Below, in pieces: positions 10,694 through 22,036 of a stretch of 64,000 nucleotides of DNA. Every line of letters starts with the position of its first letter. The first letter of the stretch is position 1. This stretch comes from Rehmannia glutinosa (Eukaryota; Streptophyta; Magnoliopsida; Lamiales; Orobanchaceae). Made by a program: the position numbers and the translations under genes. Where the stretch lies: the NCBI GenBank assembly GCA_016081115.2, contig JABTTQ020001795.1, positions 1,389,991 through 1,453,990 on the forward strand, written 5' to 3'. The notes beneath the pieces are model-generated. The model saw nothing but the letters and a program-made list of their open reading frames with translations. It was not told the origin of the DNA and made no database searches.

Positions 10694-13317
10694 TCAAACT
10701 CCGGCAGAAGGAGGATTTTCATTAGGCCTACTGGAAGCCACTTCTTCTTCTGGAAGAGGCGGGCTTTGGTTTCCGACAGCATCAGCAAATTGCGGGCGAA
10801 GGGCATTGAGGTTAGCCTTCAACAGGGCAAGGTCCCCCTCGAGCTGCTCAATGGTCCGGCCGGCTCTGAGATCCCCAAGAATTTCCTATCTTTTGGTTTG
10901 CGTGTCCGCAAGTCAAGCATAAAGGAATATTCCTCACGAGTTCTTATACGCCGGACGGCACTTACCCGAGCTTCCTCGACCTATTTGAGGTAGGCTTCCC
11001 GCTTCCCCAGCGCACATCGGCCACGCGTCTTTCCATTTCTTCAACTTGAGCGGCAACAAGACGCTCCAATTCTGCGACCTTCGCACGGAGCTCTTCCTCA
11101 GCCTTACGGGCATGATCCCGCTCGGCCTCGGCCTTTACGGCTGCTTCCCTCTCAACATTGGCTCTGGCCGCGGCTTCCTCTGCCTGGGACTTCAAAGACT
11201 CGTGCACCCCCTGACAAAGAGCATGAGCCTCCTGTAAGTCCTGATGGCGTTTTTCTTGCCCCTCCATCCCGCCGATCATGTGCCACAAAATCCCCGTAAT
11301 ACGCCTGAGACAACCCCATAACGCATCGGGCCTTCTCCTTCCGATCGATCTCCGAAAGCGGAATCGGTCAATCCCGGTGGTCCACGCCAATGCAGCTACA
11401 TCTCTGGCTGCTCGCCCAGCTGCAGGCAAGTGCTTCACCTGCTCGTCCGTAGGCGTGGAACACCTCGCAAATTCGATGAACCATTGGGGGCACAACCCAG
11501 TCATCTCCTCGCAGGCCTCATCCCTTACTTGGCTCGGGGGAATGAAGTGGCCCTCCCGGCCAAAGTCATCTGAGAACATCCTCGGAATCCCACCTCTGGC
11601 GGTCTGCGCCGGAGGTGCCAGTGGAGTTGGCTCAGCCCTTTCGGTCTGCCCGGGCTCTTCGATCACAAGCCCCCCCTTTTTCTTCGGCGTGGGGGCCCTT
11701 CAGCCTCAGGGACTCCGTCAACAGGGCGTTTCCCTACACTGATGTCCGCCCTTCGGGCTGTCTCGGCGACAACAACCTCATCCGCAGCCGCCCGCCTCGG
11801 CGAGTAGCTGTGCTCCTCACGCGGTTAAGGCGCGCGAAAAGGTCCAGACCGCGCCCTGCAAAAAGTACTAGTCAAATACGGAAGGAAGAATTGAAAGGCG
11901 AAAAGTGGAACAAAAGGGATAAAAAGCGCATACCTTGAGTCTCAGTTACTCTCGGCGGCTCAAGTGTCCGCGTCTGCACCTGCTCGAGGGCCTGCCCCCT
12001 TTCGGCCCTCGGAGGGCTCCTCTCGGCCACCTCTCTGGCCTCTTCTCCCGCAGCCACCATCTCTCCTTTGGCCGCCTATTCGGCCTCAGAATCGGAAGGC
12101 AAAGCAGCCCGCAGGCCCGCCGCGGCCAACCGAGCCTCGGTGGCCAGCCTCTCGATCCGTCTCTCCCTCGCTCCTATGGCCTGAATATTCTCCAACCGCC
12201 GGACGAAAGCGGTCGAGAGTGGGCCAACGGAAGTTTGGTTCCCTAAACACAAAAAGAAAGAAAATCCAGGTCAGGAAAAAGTAGAAAATGAAAAAAGCAA
12301 AAGAAAAAAGAAGAGTAAGTGTACTTACTAAAAGTCAAAGTAAAGTCAAAAGGGGGTAAGAGTATGTTATCCTCTTCCCCAACGCGAGTCTGCCACTTGC
12401 CAGCAACCCAGAGCCATTTGTCCTTCCACTCCTTTAGGGATTGTGGAAGGCCCTCGACCAGCCCGTCTGGGTACCCAGGTCTGGTGTGCACGTAATACCA
12501 TCCAGAGGGCTGCCCCCGACCCGGTGTTGAGGGGGTCGCCTTCCAGACGAAAATCTCGTTCATCTCAGTAAATTTAGGGCGCGGATACCCTTCCAAGTGG
12601 AACACTACCAGAGGCCCGATGATACGACCCCATGATAGGGGGTGAACCTGTGTTATGGGGAGGCCCCATTTGCGAAACCACCGTGTGAGCACCAGTGGTA
12701 GTGGGAAGCGTAATCCAAATAAAAACCTGGGGAGATGAATGGCCACGCACCCCTCCGGCGGGTGCTCCGGGCACTCCGTGCCGTCCGGTAACCAAAAATG
12801 CACATTTCCCGGTAACTTATACTTCTGATGAAAAAACCCCAGCTCCGGAACCGTCAGCATACTAGGGTAGTCATTCAAATCGCAGGACCTCCAGCCAGTC
12901 TCCACGCACAACAAGGGACCCCCTCCCCGTCGGACATCCCCGTGACGGTGACCAATGGGCCCGCAGCCTTTCCGCCCCGCACCGTCGAGGGTTCATCTAT
13001 TTGTTCCCAATGGTCACGTTCTGGGGGTTCATCTCCTCTTCGCTGACTACGTAATGGACTAGGGGCGAATCGTCTTTGCTGGAATCTCCGCGGGTTGACC
13101 CAGGAGCGTGAGAAGGGCCGCGATAAACGGCGGAGGAAATGAATGTACGGTGCGCATGTTCCGATGGAGTGTGACTCGAACTTGAGATAGGAATCACGCT
13201 AGGATCGGAGAATGTGATTCGTCGAACTCGAGAAAAGGAGACAGAAGGTTCAGAGGGAGGATCCTCGATTTCTGCCTCAACGCTGTAACTGCGATTTTGG
13301 CTATCTTCAGAAGACAT
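10694..13317 (-). pseudogene. Spliced antisense gene of the Tat element (PF04195-like 'putative gypsy type transposon' protein), broken
   Basis: Runs opposite to pol. Exon 1 is 13317-12329: ATG at 13317, a Ser/Pro-rich N-terminus (MSSEDSQNRS), then a domain with LPRFLFGLRFPLPLVLTRWF and WGLPITQVHPLSWGRI, resembling the PF04195 family. Intron 1 (12328-12243) has GT-AG ends and a pyrimidine-rich acceptor; the frame continues exactly into exon 2 (12242-11934). Intron 2 (11932/11933-11856) leads to exon 3 (11855-10694), a long alanine/glutamate-rich coiled coil (EELRAKVAELERLVAAQVEE) ending ENPPSAGV and TGA at 10694-10696. Damage: TAG at 12997-12999, TAG in exon 2 near 12085, and frameshifts near 11685 and 10985 and early in exon 3. 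Antisense ORFs here are known from Tat elements; the function is unknown. Confidence 0.75.
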
Positions 13318-13792
13318 GTATTTGAAGCAAAGAAGAAAAAGAGGGTTTTTTGGGAAAATACCTAAACTTTGAAGTCTCTGAAATTCTAAGGACCGACTCG
13401 GAAATTCTGCTCGCTTACAAGGGATTCTGCTCGGAAGGATGTAGATGCGAAAGTATGGAATGAGATACCCATTCAAAACAAGAGATATCCATTCAAAAAA
13501 TGTGTCCTTTCAAATTAAAATCTGTCAGGAAAAAACGTCACGCCCCCACGAATCGAATCAAGTCCCACCTCTTCGGTTCCTGCGCGAGGATGGTCAACCC
13601 GAAGCGCCACGCGTGTCCGTCATCATAATGCCGCAATTAATGCGCCGTTTCAAATATTAATTGATGGATGACAGGTGTCAGCGAAAGATAACTTTTGAGA
13701 TTTCCTCTTCCCCAATAAAGGCTCATGATTAAACATCAAAGTTCAAATCCGATTTCAGAAGTACTTCTCTCGGAATTAAACTTGGGGGCCAT
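13318..13792 (+). other. Tat 3' untranslated region and polypurine tract
   Basis: No coding is recognised on the plus strand. The tract CTTGGGGGCC at 13781-13790 lies directly before the 3' LTR and is the likely plus-strand primer. Seen from the antisense gene this is the upstream region that would contain its promoter; I see no convincing TATA box there. Confidence 0.6.
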
Positions 13793-14371
13793 TGATGACG
13801 CCCGAGCTGAGCTGGCAGTAAATCCGTCCACGTGGCCATTCAGCACGTGAGAGCATGGGACCCACAAGGCCAGCATGGACCGAGCTGATGACGTCAATAA
13901 CCGACCCCGATGATGTCATTAATTGGGCTCGGTTACCTGAACTTAGTCTCGACAGAAGGCCAAGAGGATAAGCATCTAGTTAAGGCTAAGTGCCCTATTA
14001 GCACCTTAAGCTGCCACCTGTCAACCTGACAATGAAGTGGCTCGACAAGTGGCAGGATACATGGCAACCATGCGTGCTTAAGGGAAGACAAGTGTGCCAT
14101 TACCCTTATTTTAGTGGTTAATTGTAATAGTGGTTATTAAATATCCACTAATGAGGAGAGTATAAATAGGCCTCATTTATTAGGAAAAAGACAAGAAAAA
14201 ATAGGAGAGAAAATAACACTTGTACACAAAACGCTGTAAAGAGACCGACCAGAAATTCCCGGCTCGGCAATATATAAAAAAGGCAGAACAAGCTCCTGAA
14301 TTAGCACTCTAACATTTCCACGTATTTATTTTTTACATATCTTGTTTGTTGGCCGGGAAAACTCGTCAACA
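13793..14371 (+). repeat. 3' LTR of the Tat Gypsy element
   Basis: The repeat starts TGATGACG after the purine tract and ends CTCGTCAACA, so its ends form the short inverted repeat TG(A/T)TGACG. A TATA box (TATAAATAGG, 14161-14170) and a downstream stretch typical of R/U5 are present. The 5' LTR lies outside the window, so the length (579 bp) and the right boundary rest on terminal motifs only. The presumed target duplication on the right would be TGATG (14372-14376). Confidence 0.8.
14161..14170 (+). promoter_or_regulatory. TATA box in the Tat 3' LTR
   Basis: TATAAATAGG lies in the middle of the LTR, preceded by a mixed upstream region and followed about 60-100 nt later by CGCTGTAAAGAG. This is the expected arrangement of U3 and R. 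Confidence 0.6.
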
Positions 14372-15047
14372 TGATGTATTAAGGTTAAGCCGTAATTGAA
14401 CAAAAGTACCAACCAATAAGGATAAAATATGAAGTCCACTTATTCTGATTGACAAGAGCGTGAAATCTGTGTGGTCAGGTAGGTCACGTAACCAAAATTA
14501 TTTGATTGTGCTTCAGAATTGACAATGATAGTGTTTGCCTTAAAACTTTGGTGATATTATTTGTATGGAAAAATGTGTGAGATATATAATCGTAATAAAG
14601 ACCTAACATATGTTTTTGATCAGCAAGAGTTGAATATGATACTGAAAAGATGGTTGGAGTGAGTGAGAGATAATGATTGTTTCTTTATTTATCATATGAG
14701 AATGATGAACATTATAGCCGGTGTTTTATACATAAACATGCACATATTTATGATGTTTGGTGTTAAGAGAAACTTATCAAAGACCTGCCAGGTTTAAAAA
14801 AAAAAATTTAAAGGCAGTAAGATAATAATGGTCGTACAATATACCCTACGAATTGTAATAATTAAGAATTAAGATAATGATACAGTTTTAGTAAAAATGA
14901 AAAACCAAATTGCAAAAGTTAACGTGTAGGGATTCTGTGTGGTCAGCGATGAAGCACATAGTTTTAATACCATTCAGGTATTTGAATTATTCTAGAACTT
15001 AGCGATTTCTGAATTTCGAGGACGAAATTTTTCGTAGTACGGGAGAG
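14372..15047 (+). other. 3' end of a second Gypsy (chromovirus-like) interior
   Basis: Most of this AT-rich stretch has no readable domain. Its last 50 bases read AATTTCGAGGACGAAATTT and then a purine tract (ACGGGAGAG) before a new LTR. The FRGRN-type codons and this purine tract are the usual end of pol and PPT in plant chromoviruses. The Tat element appears to have inserted into the 3' part of this older element. Confidence 0.6.
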
Positions 15048-17126
15048 TGTAATACCCAACATTGAATTTTGAATCTCGGAATTTTAGAATAGTTTTTTTT
15101 TCATAATTTATGAATCTAGATTGTTAATTTTATTATTTGGGACTTCATAATTAATTAAGAAAAAAATATAGACTAGACAAAAGACCAAAAATAAGATAAA
15201 ATAAAATAAAATTCAAAAAATTCAAATTACGGGGTTCTCTATTTATTTTTAAACTTAATAATCATTTAATTTCAAGCCCAATTAAAATAGAATTGATCCT
15301 CATTAAGTCTATTTTTGGCCCAAGTCAAATACTCAGACAATAATAGCCCATCCAACTTTAATGTAATATCTCAGCCTCAAACCTCTCGTTTGACCAAATA
15401 TAATGAACGCTATGTGTATTAAAATGGCATTTTGAGATTCATTTTATTATTTAAAGTACTTTTAATCGGTTGAATTTGGAACCCCTCATATCGTACTAGT
15501 TATTGTGTATGTCCTACTTAAATGGTTGATTATATATTGAAATACGAAGAAATTAGATATCATTATATTCTAAAGAAATTATTATAACACTAGACTCTAA
15601 TAATGATATAGGACTAAACTTTATCAAATGAATTTTCAATAAAGATCATGCATAAGCATTCGTTATATATTACTTGAATATGTTAATTAGAAGGAAAAAA
15701 TAATCACCATGTAATACTCTAACCTTAACATATTATATATATATATATAATAAGAGTATAATTAATAGATCTGTATGTGTATAATCACAAGATAAGTTTG
15801 TAGGAAATAGAATCCAATATATATCTATATATAATTAAATTGACTTAAGTCTGTAGCTATATATGTAAATATATGTGATTTGTGCTAGTATAATAATAAC
15901 AGTAACATAGGTATATACATACATATATATATATATATATAATAAAATAAGTGGATACAAATTACAATAAGTGTTGGATATGATCAGAATTCTTTTACCA
16001 CAAGCAGACAAAGACGATAGTCAATTTAAAAAGAAGCAAGCAACTGCGTCGGATGCAAATCGGCAAGAGAGTTAACACTAATTTAATATAAATAGTAGCC
16101 ACCTAATCTCTTCACATGCACAGACACGTGTAACAAAAATTTGTGTATATCCTACCGCCTCTATTTGCTCCAACTGGTGTGTGTGTATATATATACTACT
16201 TATATATACGCATACACAGACGGGTTAGCATATGGAAGAATTAGTTAGAACTAAACGCACACATGCAAATAAAAATAAAGGAACAAAGGGTAAGAAACAG
16301 GATCGGCCATAGGAAAGCAAGAGAAAGGAAAAATAGGAAAAGGAGGAGGGCAACGATGTAGTTGAATCCACAAGCCCATTACATCACCATCAACATTCAT
16401 TTTCAGTACAATCGCATACAGGTGGGGTTACCTTTACACTTAACTGTGTACTATTGCTATATATTCAATGCAAGTTGACTGTTTAATTAATCATGATTAG
16501 TATGTTTTGCATGAATCCCATGTTGCGGTTGTACCGTACATGTTACATATTTATGTGTTGTGGTGACGATCACTTCACATTATGAGCTCGTACATATTAC
16601 AAAGTTACGGCTTGTCCGTACAAATGCCACGTATGATGCATCTCTACTATTTGTAATTAATTACGTGATCGCTTAAGTGTACCCACGATCGAGTGTAGTG
16701 CAAAACACTCACCCCACTATTTAACATTTTTGATACAGGCAAAAGTATATATGACGACCTGGGCTCCACCATTTCTTAATTATTCCAAGATCCCATTTTC
16801 CTTTGTAAGAAGTTAATTTTTAAGTTTAAATTAAATTTGGCTTATTTACATTTTGTAAAAATAATGTGGAGTTTTGAGTCGAAACTTATGTTGAAGCTAT
16901 TTCACGCTTATTTATGATAAAATTGCGTCTGTTAGTGTGAAGTTTATGTGAATTACTAGTTGTCGTGTTAAGATCTTAAAGGAATATTAAATGTTGGTTT
17001 GGAGAAACTTGATTTCTATTTTGTTATAAAAAAATAATAATTTGGATTTTAAATGGTAAATTTTCTAAAATAGTAACGCCTAAAAGAAAAATAATTTTCA
17101 AATATATTTACAAATCGGGCGTTACA
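15048..17126 (+). repeat. About 2.1-kb 3' LTR of a chromovirus-like Gypsy element
   Basis: The LTR begins TGTAATACCC and ends GGGCGTTACA, a ten-base imperfect terminal inverted repeat typical of this group. It follows a purine tract and a pol-end motif. The interior is AT-rich with several (AT)n tracts (15727-15750, 15921-15940) and no coding. No partner LTR lies in the window. Confidence 0.78.
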
Positions 17127-17159
17127 ACCTTGATCTTGATCTATTTTTTCGATCTTGAT

Positions 17160-19931
17160 ATTATTGGATGACGAAAAGTCATCCAACAATTTTTTTTAAT
17201 TGACGAACTTTCACCATGACTCCATTTTTCTTGAGCAACTTATCCAGCGTACTAACTTCATCTTGGAAGAATTACCATCTTTTATGTGTTCACTATTATC
17301 TTCCTCAAGCTTTGACAGGTAATCCGATTCCTAAAATAAAATAAAATTTATTGAAAACACAAATAAATAAATCATATAAGAAACTCCAAAAAATATAATA
17401 ATCAATTATACCCGACTTTCAATGGCAAAAGTAGAATATTGCTTAAGCAATTCGGGATCATGATAAGCCTCATAACCGAGAAAGCTCTGTAAAATGCTTA
17501 ACCACGGGTCGGCCTTAACTTGCACCTTAAAAGCACTTTTTTATCCACTAATGTGGTAACTCAAATCTGGAATATCTTCCAAACCCTCTCTCGAAAGGAA
17601 TTCAAAAGAAACAATCGAATAATAAATAAACTTACTATCAATATTATCAAAATTTAAAATTACCCTATTGAAATAAAAATATACCTCAGCCAACTCAATT
17701 TTCAAAGTAGAGCACGGTTTTCCAATCAACGCCTCGCACTCTCTATCCCAACACAACAATGGTGTGTTTGCACTATCATCACCAACCTCAAGTTGGATCC
17801 TATACCTTTAAGAATTGTACATTAAAATGATAAATTATGAATTATCTATAACAAAACGTTAGCGAAAATGAATTTAAATACCGAAATTTCAGAATGCATA
17901 AATTTGTCACAACGCTCACAATAAAACTTATCACCAACTTGTGTGAGCTTCTTAGGACATTTTTGCATGATAGATACCACCAATCTTCAATAAAAGAGAA
18001 GGTTGTGGCAATTTTCCCAGAACCTCCCAACCAATTTTTAAAACAAAAAAATCAATAAATAAAATATATTAAAGCATGAAAAATAAAAAAGTAATTTTTA
18101 GAAATGGTAAAAAAATTCAGTATGAAAATTTAAAATTAATAATTTTCAGAAGTTAAAAGAAATACCTCTTCATTGGCACATAATGATCAATCAATCGAAA
18201 TGGAGATTCAGGAAGCTAAGTCCTCTGGTATAGACCTTGTTACCAGGGCAACATGACTTATTGAGCGGGCGGGGTTATTGCCCCGCGTATCCCGATTAAA
18301 AGTTATCATACTATATTAAACAATTTGACTTAATTTTAAATTAAAATAAATAATATATAATTGTCAAACCTCCTCTTAAAATCACAAATTTCCTCACCAC
18401 CATCGTTAACAATCGGCTTAGTCACATGATATGTGTTTGAAACTTTAACTTGATCACGAAATAAAATTTGAAAAAAATTCAAAAATTCATCGAAAATTCA
18501 AAAATTGAAAATCAAAATAATTCATATTATTTAATTAAATATTATATATTACCTCGATATACTTTCGCATGACACATTTGAAGAATTATCACCAAAGGCT
18601 CCAAACTATGTTGATCAATATATGAAAGAATATCATCCACGTATTCCTCCCACAAGGTGCAAATGATGCGATTATTCCTAACAAAATTGAGAAAATTATT
18701 AATAATATATTATATTAATATTTAAATTAAAAATAAAATATTAAAATACTGATTTTATAAACTCCAAAAAATTAACATTTCCATGTGTTTTTCAAATTAC
18801 TGGTATCAGAAAGAATATTATAAACAATTGAAAGATTTTTAAATATATAGTTTTTTTAAAATATTAAACAAAAAATAGCGTATATTAAAGAAATTAAAAA
18901 ATAATTTGTTAATTTAAATGAACAGAAACATTCAGACTATTTCATGTGCGAAACCAATTGAAACTATTTTTCCATAAATCAAGAATTAACACAATTTAAT
19001 AAAATAATACTTCAAAAATTATGAATATACGTGTTATTCAAATTGCTGGTATCACAAACAAAATAAATAAACAATTAAAATAATTTTAAATATACAGTTT
19101 ATTTTAAATATAAAACCAGAAAATTTCAGACTGTTACACGTGCGAATCAAATTGAAGGTTTTTTTTTCCATAAATCACTAACCAACACAATTTAATAAAA
19201 TAAAACTTCAAAAATTATGAATGTTAAATAATTCTTACTCCAAGTCTTCAAGGGTGATGTCGATGAAGCGTGTTAGCTTGCCTCCAAACTTCTTTGTTTC
19301 AGCAGATTGCATAGCTACGACCTTTCCAATTACATCTGTGTAACAAACAAAAAATAATAAATTGAAATAATATATTAAATGGTAATTAACATTTTCGAGT
19401 ATAAAAACTATACAACATACCAAAGAGCATGGTACCATCAATCCCGTCAGCGATTGACAATTCCCTAAAACTTCTAAAATTGAACATAAACCTTGGAAGT
19501 GAGTTTCATCAAGCTCATAAACATACGTCTTGCTATGAAACATGATTTTATATTTCATGGATGATGTCTTATATTTATCTGTGTAATGAAGAACAACAAA
19601 ATCTTTTAGGACATAAACATGTCCTTCAATAAGCTTATTTCGAAACTACGCTACATGCAATTTTCGAATTGTACCATGCATCCTATCACCCTGCGAAAAA
19701 ATAATTAAATTTAACATAGGTTTTAAAATTCAAATTATGTAATATTGAGAAAATAAATAAATTCCTAGTAATGCTTTATAACCTCAGCATCATGGAACAC
19801 GCATTCCAAGCTTTGAATTTGGTTCCTGTCGTTATACATCGACTTCTCATACAGTAGGACAGTCTCGACTTCATAGCCCATTGGCTTTTGCTCATGTTGA
19901 TATCCTTGATTAAAGAGAAAAGTGGTGCCAT
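17160..19931 (-). pseudogene. RPA1-like single-stranded-DNA-binding protein pseudogene (about ten exons)
   Basis: Minus-strand exons spell a replication protein A large-subunit-like protein. Exon 1 (19931-19783) starts MAPLFSLIKDIN and, after a frameshift, gives IQSLECVFHDAEG. Exon 2 (19690-19421) gives DRMHGTIRK, LIEGHVYVLKDFVVLHY and FNFRSFRELSIADG, the first OB fold. Exon 3 (19335-19239) has DVIGKVVAMQSAE..ITLEDLE; exon 4 (18677-18553) has IICTLWEEYVDDIL and PLVIILQMCHAKVY. An exon near 18480-18365 has VSNTYHVTKPIVND. One near 18010-17880 carries the zinc finger WYLSCK..CP..YCERC; one near 17808-17685 has LLCWDRECEALIG; C-terminal exons lie near 17590-17415 and 17330-17170. An in-frame TAG in exon 2 (VA*FRN) and frameshifts in exons 1, 2 and the zinc finger show decay. 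Splice sites are mostly intact. Confidence 0.82.
17164..17186. repeat. Short perfect hairpin downstream of the RPA1-like pseudogene
   Basis: TTGGATGAC and GTCATCCAA pair perfectly around a GAAAA loop, followed by a T-run on the plus strand. It may be chance or the end of a small element; no function is assigned. Confidence 0.35.
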
Positions 19932-20658
19932 CTCTTGCTTATGGTTTGTGAGATTTCGAAAGTCTGCTGAAATTGTTATGCTCGATTATGAAATAATGCA
20001 GTGAGCAAAATCAGTAACATGAATCTCATATTTATAAGAGATCGAAAATTGTAATTATAGAAATAAATTTGTCTGATTTTTTATGAGATGATCTCGTTTA
20101 TTTAGCAGATATTTTTTTCCATACAATAATTTAATTTATGTACTTATATATAAATTAATTAATAACGTGCATGATTTGTTTCCATCACCATATTTACTGT
20201 TCTATTCGATTAGGAAAAAAATTTGATTACCTCGATAAAGAATCTGAAAAATGCTCTGAATTTTTAAAAGAATTTTTTTTTGATTTAATTACCGCATTTA
20301 ACAGGGATTTGTTTCCATTAAAAATTGACTAATCGATTTGTTTAGGAAAAAATAAAATTCGGTTAACTTGATACATGATTTGTGAAATTAATATATTTAA
20401 TGATTATTGATTGATTACCATAATTCTCCAAACAGATTTGTTTCCCTGAATAACATAAAAACCAATTACATTTACATGGGATTTGATTGTATATGCCCAA
20501 AATCAGTGGATTTTATTCAATTTCACACCAAATTAAATTTGAATTTTAATCGATTTCTAACCAATTATAATGTCAGAATTCGGAATTAATGTTTACTAAT
20601 TGTAGAAGGGTCGTTTAGGCGGGAAAAAGTTTTTTTTTAACTATTTATAAGTAACTTG

Positions 20659-20691
<33 letters not shown>

Positions 20692-20830
20692 GATGTTATG
20701 AAGTAAAAAGTTGATATCATTAATTCATCAATATAACCTCATTAATTCATTTTATTCCCATAATGTAGCATCTCAACATGGGAGGGGGTGTCAATACGAG
20801 AGTGTTAAAAATAACTAAACAGTTTAGAGC
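19932..20830. other. AT-rich spacer, no gene seen
   Basis: No domain or repeat family is recognised. It contains an (AT)n tract at about 20665-20691 and would hold the former promoter of the RPA1-like pseudogene. Confidence 0.5.
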
Positions 20831-21653
20831 TAATTTCAAAAATACCTAACGTTCCGGTAGAAAAGACACTAAATATGTTCCCCGCTCTTTGTTAGATATT
20901 TTTACGCTTCTGCAATTTTTTTGGACAATTTTATGTTTTTTTGATTTTTTTTGTTCCTTAATTATTTTCTTTGTTATTTTTGTTGTTCCGTACTTGTTTC
21001 TATGTTGTTTATTTTGTTTCTTTGTTGTTTCAATGTTTCGATGCATCTTTTACCTATTTTTTACGCTCTTTTTTGTTAATATGTTATTTTATATATTATT
21101 TCTGTTGTTTCTAGGTTGTTTTTAATGTTGTTCTGATGTTTCTTTATTGATTCCATGTTGTGTCCGATGTTTCAAATATGCAGTTTTTTACCCATTTTTA
21201 AGCTGTTTTTGTTCCTGTGTTGTTCTTATATTGTTTCGGAGTTGTTTCTATATAGTTCTTAATGTTGTTCTTTTGTTTCTTGGTCGTTTTAAGGTATTTT
21301 CGACTTTTTCAATGTATTGGATCAAAAATTGAATTGTGGTTTTTTTTCATGTGTTGTTTCGTATTATTTCCAATGAGTTTTGTTTTAATACGTGTTGTTT
21401 TAGGTGTATATTTATTTCTTGATTGTTATTACATTTGAATATAAAATTGATTATTTAATGGAGGAAGAATTATTTTTCGGAAATTGATTAGATGAAACAT
21501 GCCAAAACAACTCAAAAACAATGTCATCCCGGGAAAATTGGCGGGAACGTAAAAATATCCCCAAAAAAAGGCAGAAACGTACAAATATCCAGAAAAAGGA
21601 CTGGGAGCGTAAATGTATCATTTTTGCGGGAATGTTGGGTGTTTTTGTCCTTA
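20831..21653. mobile_element. Non-coding element with about 85-bp terminal inverted repeats (Mutator-like or foldback MITE)
   Basis: The left end (20831-20925) and the right end (21560-21653, reversed) align as imperfect inverted repeats. Shared blocks include CAAAAA(T/C)ACC(T/C)AAC(G/A)TTCC, then a GATATTT(T/G)TACG(C/T)TTCTGC block, then TTTTTTTGG. The body is extremely T-rich, made of TGTTGTTTC-like pieces, and its phenylalanine-rich open frames are composition artefacts. Long inverted repeats around a non-coding body suggest a Mutator-like non-autonomous element. I could not settle a target duplication. Confidence 0.7.
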
Positions 21654-22036
21654 TCCCAAGAGTTTATATATCAACCCGGCCAGTTTAAATGCGTAGGGCC
21701 ATCTTAACGACCCATAACGTTGGTAATATTCACACCAGGATCTCATTTTTCCAAACCAAAAAGAAGAAAAAACCTCAATCAATTTGCATGTCAAATCCTA
21801 TGGACAACCTTACCCTCATAAAAAAAGTTGACGCAAGAATGGACTTCTATATTTACAAAATACAAATTACAAAAGATTATTACAATACATTTGAGCATAG
21901 TTTTGCAATCACAAAACTGACAGTGGCCCTGCTCGCTCCACCTTAGCATTTTATGAACAGGTTTTAAGGGGTAGAACGGTCATTTGCTTCCAACACCATG
22001 AGCATTCAGCTTCTCCTCCTTTCTCCTAAACAAATT
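21654..22036 (-). other. Probable 3' untranslated / downstream region of the HPP gene
   Basis: This lies directly after the HPP stop codon on the minus strand. It has no other coding and several possible polyadenylation-type A/T stretches. It is unique-looking compared with the surrounding repeats. Confidence 0.45.

Larger units (their letters stand above)
1..14371 (+). mobile_element. Ty3/Gypsy Tat-lineage LTR retrotransposon, 3' part, interrupted
   Basis: The window opens inside the reverse transcriptase of a Gypsy element and follows it to its 3' LTR. The order RT, RNase H, a second RNase H of the archaeal type, then integrase, followed by a long 3' region with an antisense gene, is the layout known for the plant Tat/Ogre lineage. 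Gag, protease and the 5' LTR lie to the left of the window. A 7.3-kb Copia element (2006-9334) sits in the integrase; removing it and one copy of the 5-bp duplication makes the integrase translation continuous. Stops and frameshifts show the copy is inactive. Confidence 0.9.

Noticed and set aside
10410..10697. 95-codon Phe/Val-rich minus frame directly below the antisense gene
   Set aside because: It lies past the antisense stop codon TGA (10694-10696), in another frame, and in untranslated repeat DNA.
11278..11742. Plus-strand open frames of 154 and 107 codons
   Set aside because: They lie opposite the antisense exon 3, are GC-rich mirror frames with no domain, and run through splice sites and stops of the minus-strand gene.
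12915..12996. Antisense exon 1 split into two genes at the TAG
   Set aside because: The same frame continues across the stop with no splice sites there, so a nonsense change in one exon is simpler.
18255..18285. GC-rich hairpin GCGGGG..CCCCGC inside the RPA1-like pseudogene as a Helitron end
   Set aside because: No CTRR follows within about 12 bases on either strand, so it was not called a terminus; it may belong to a decayed exon.
20889..21332. Plus-strand Phe/Leu/Val-rich frames resembling membrane proteins
   Set aside because: The residues follow from the T-rich body of the inverted-repeat element; no start context, no similarity.
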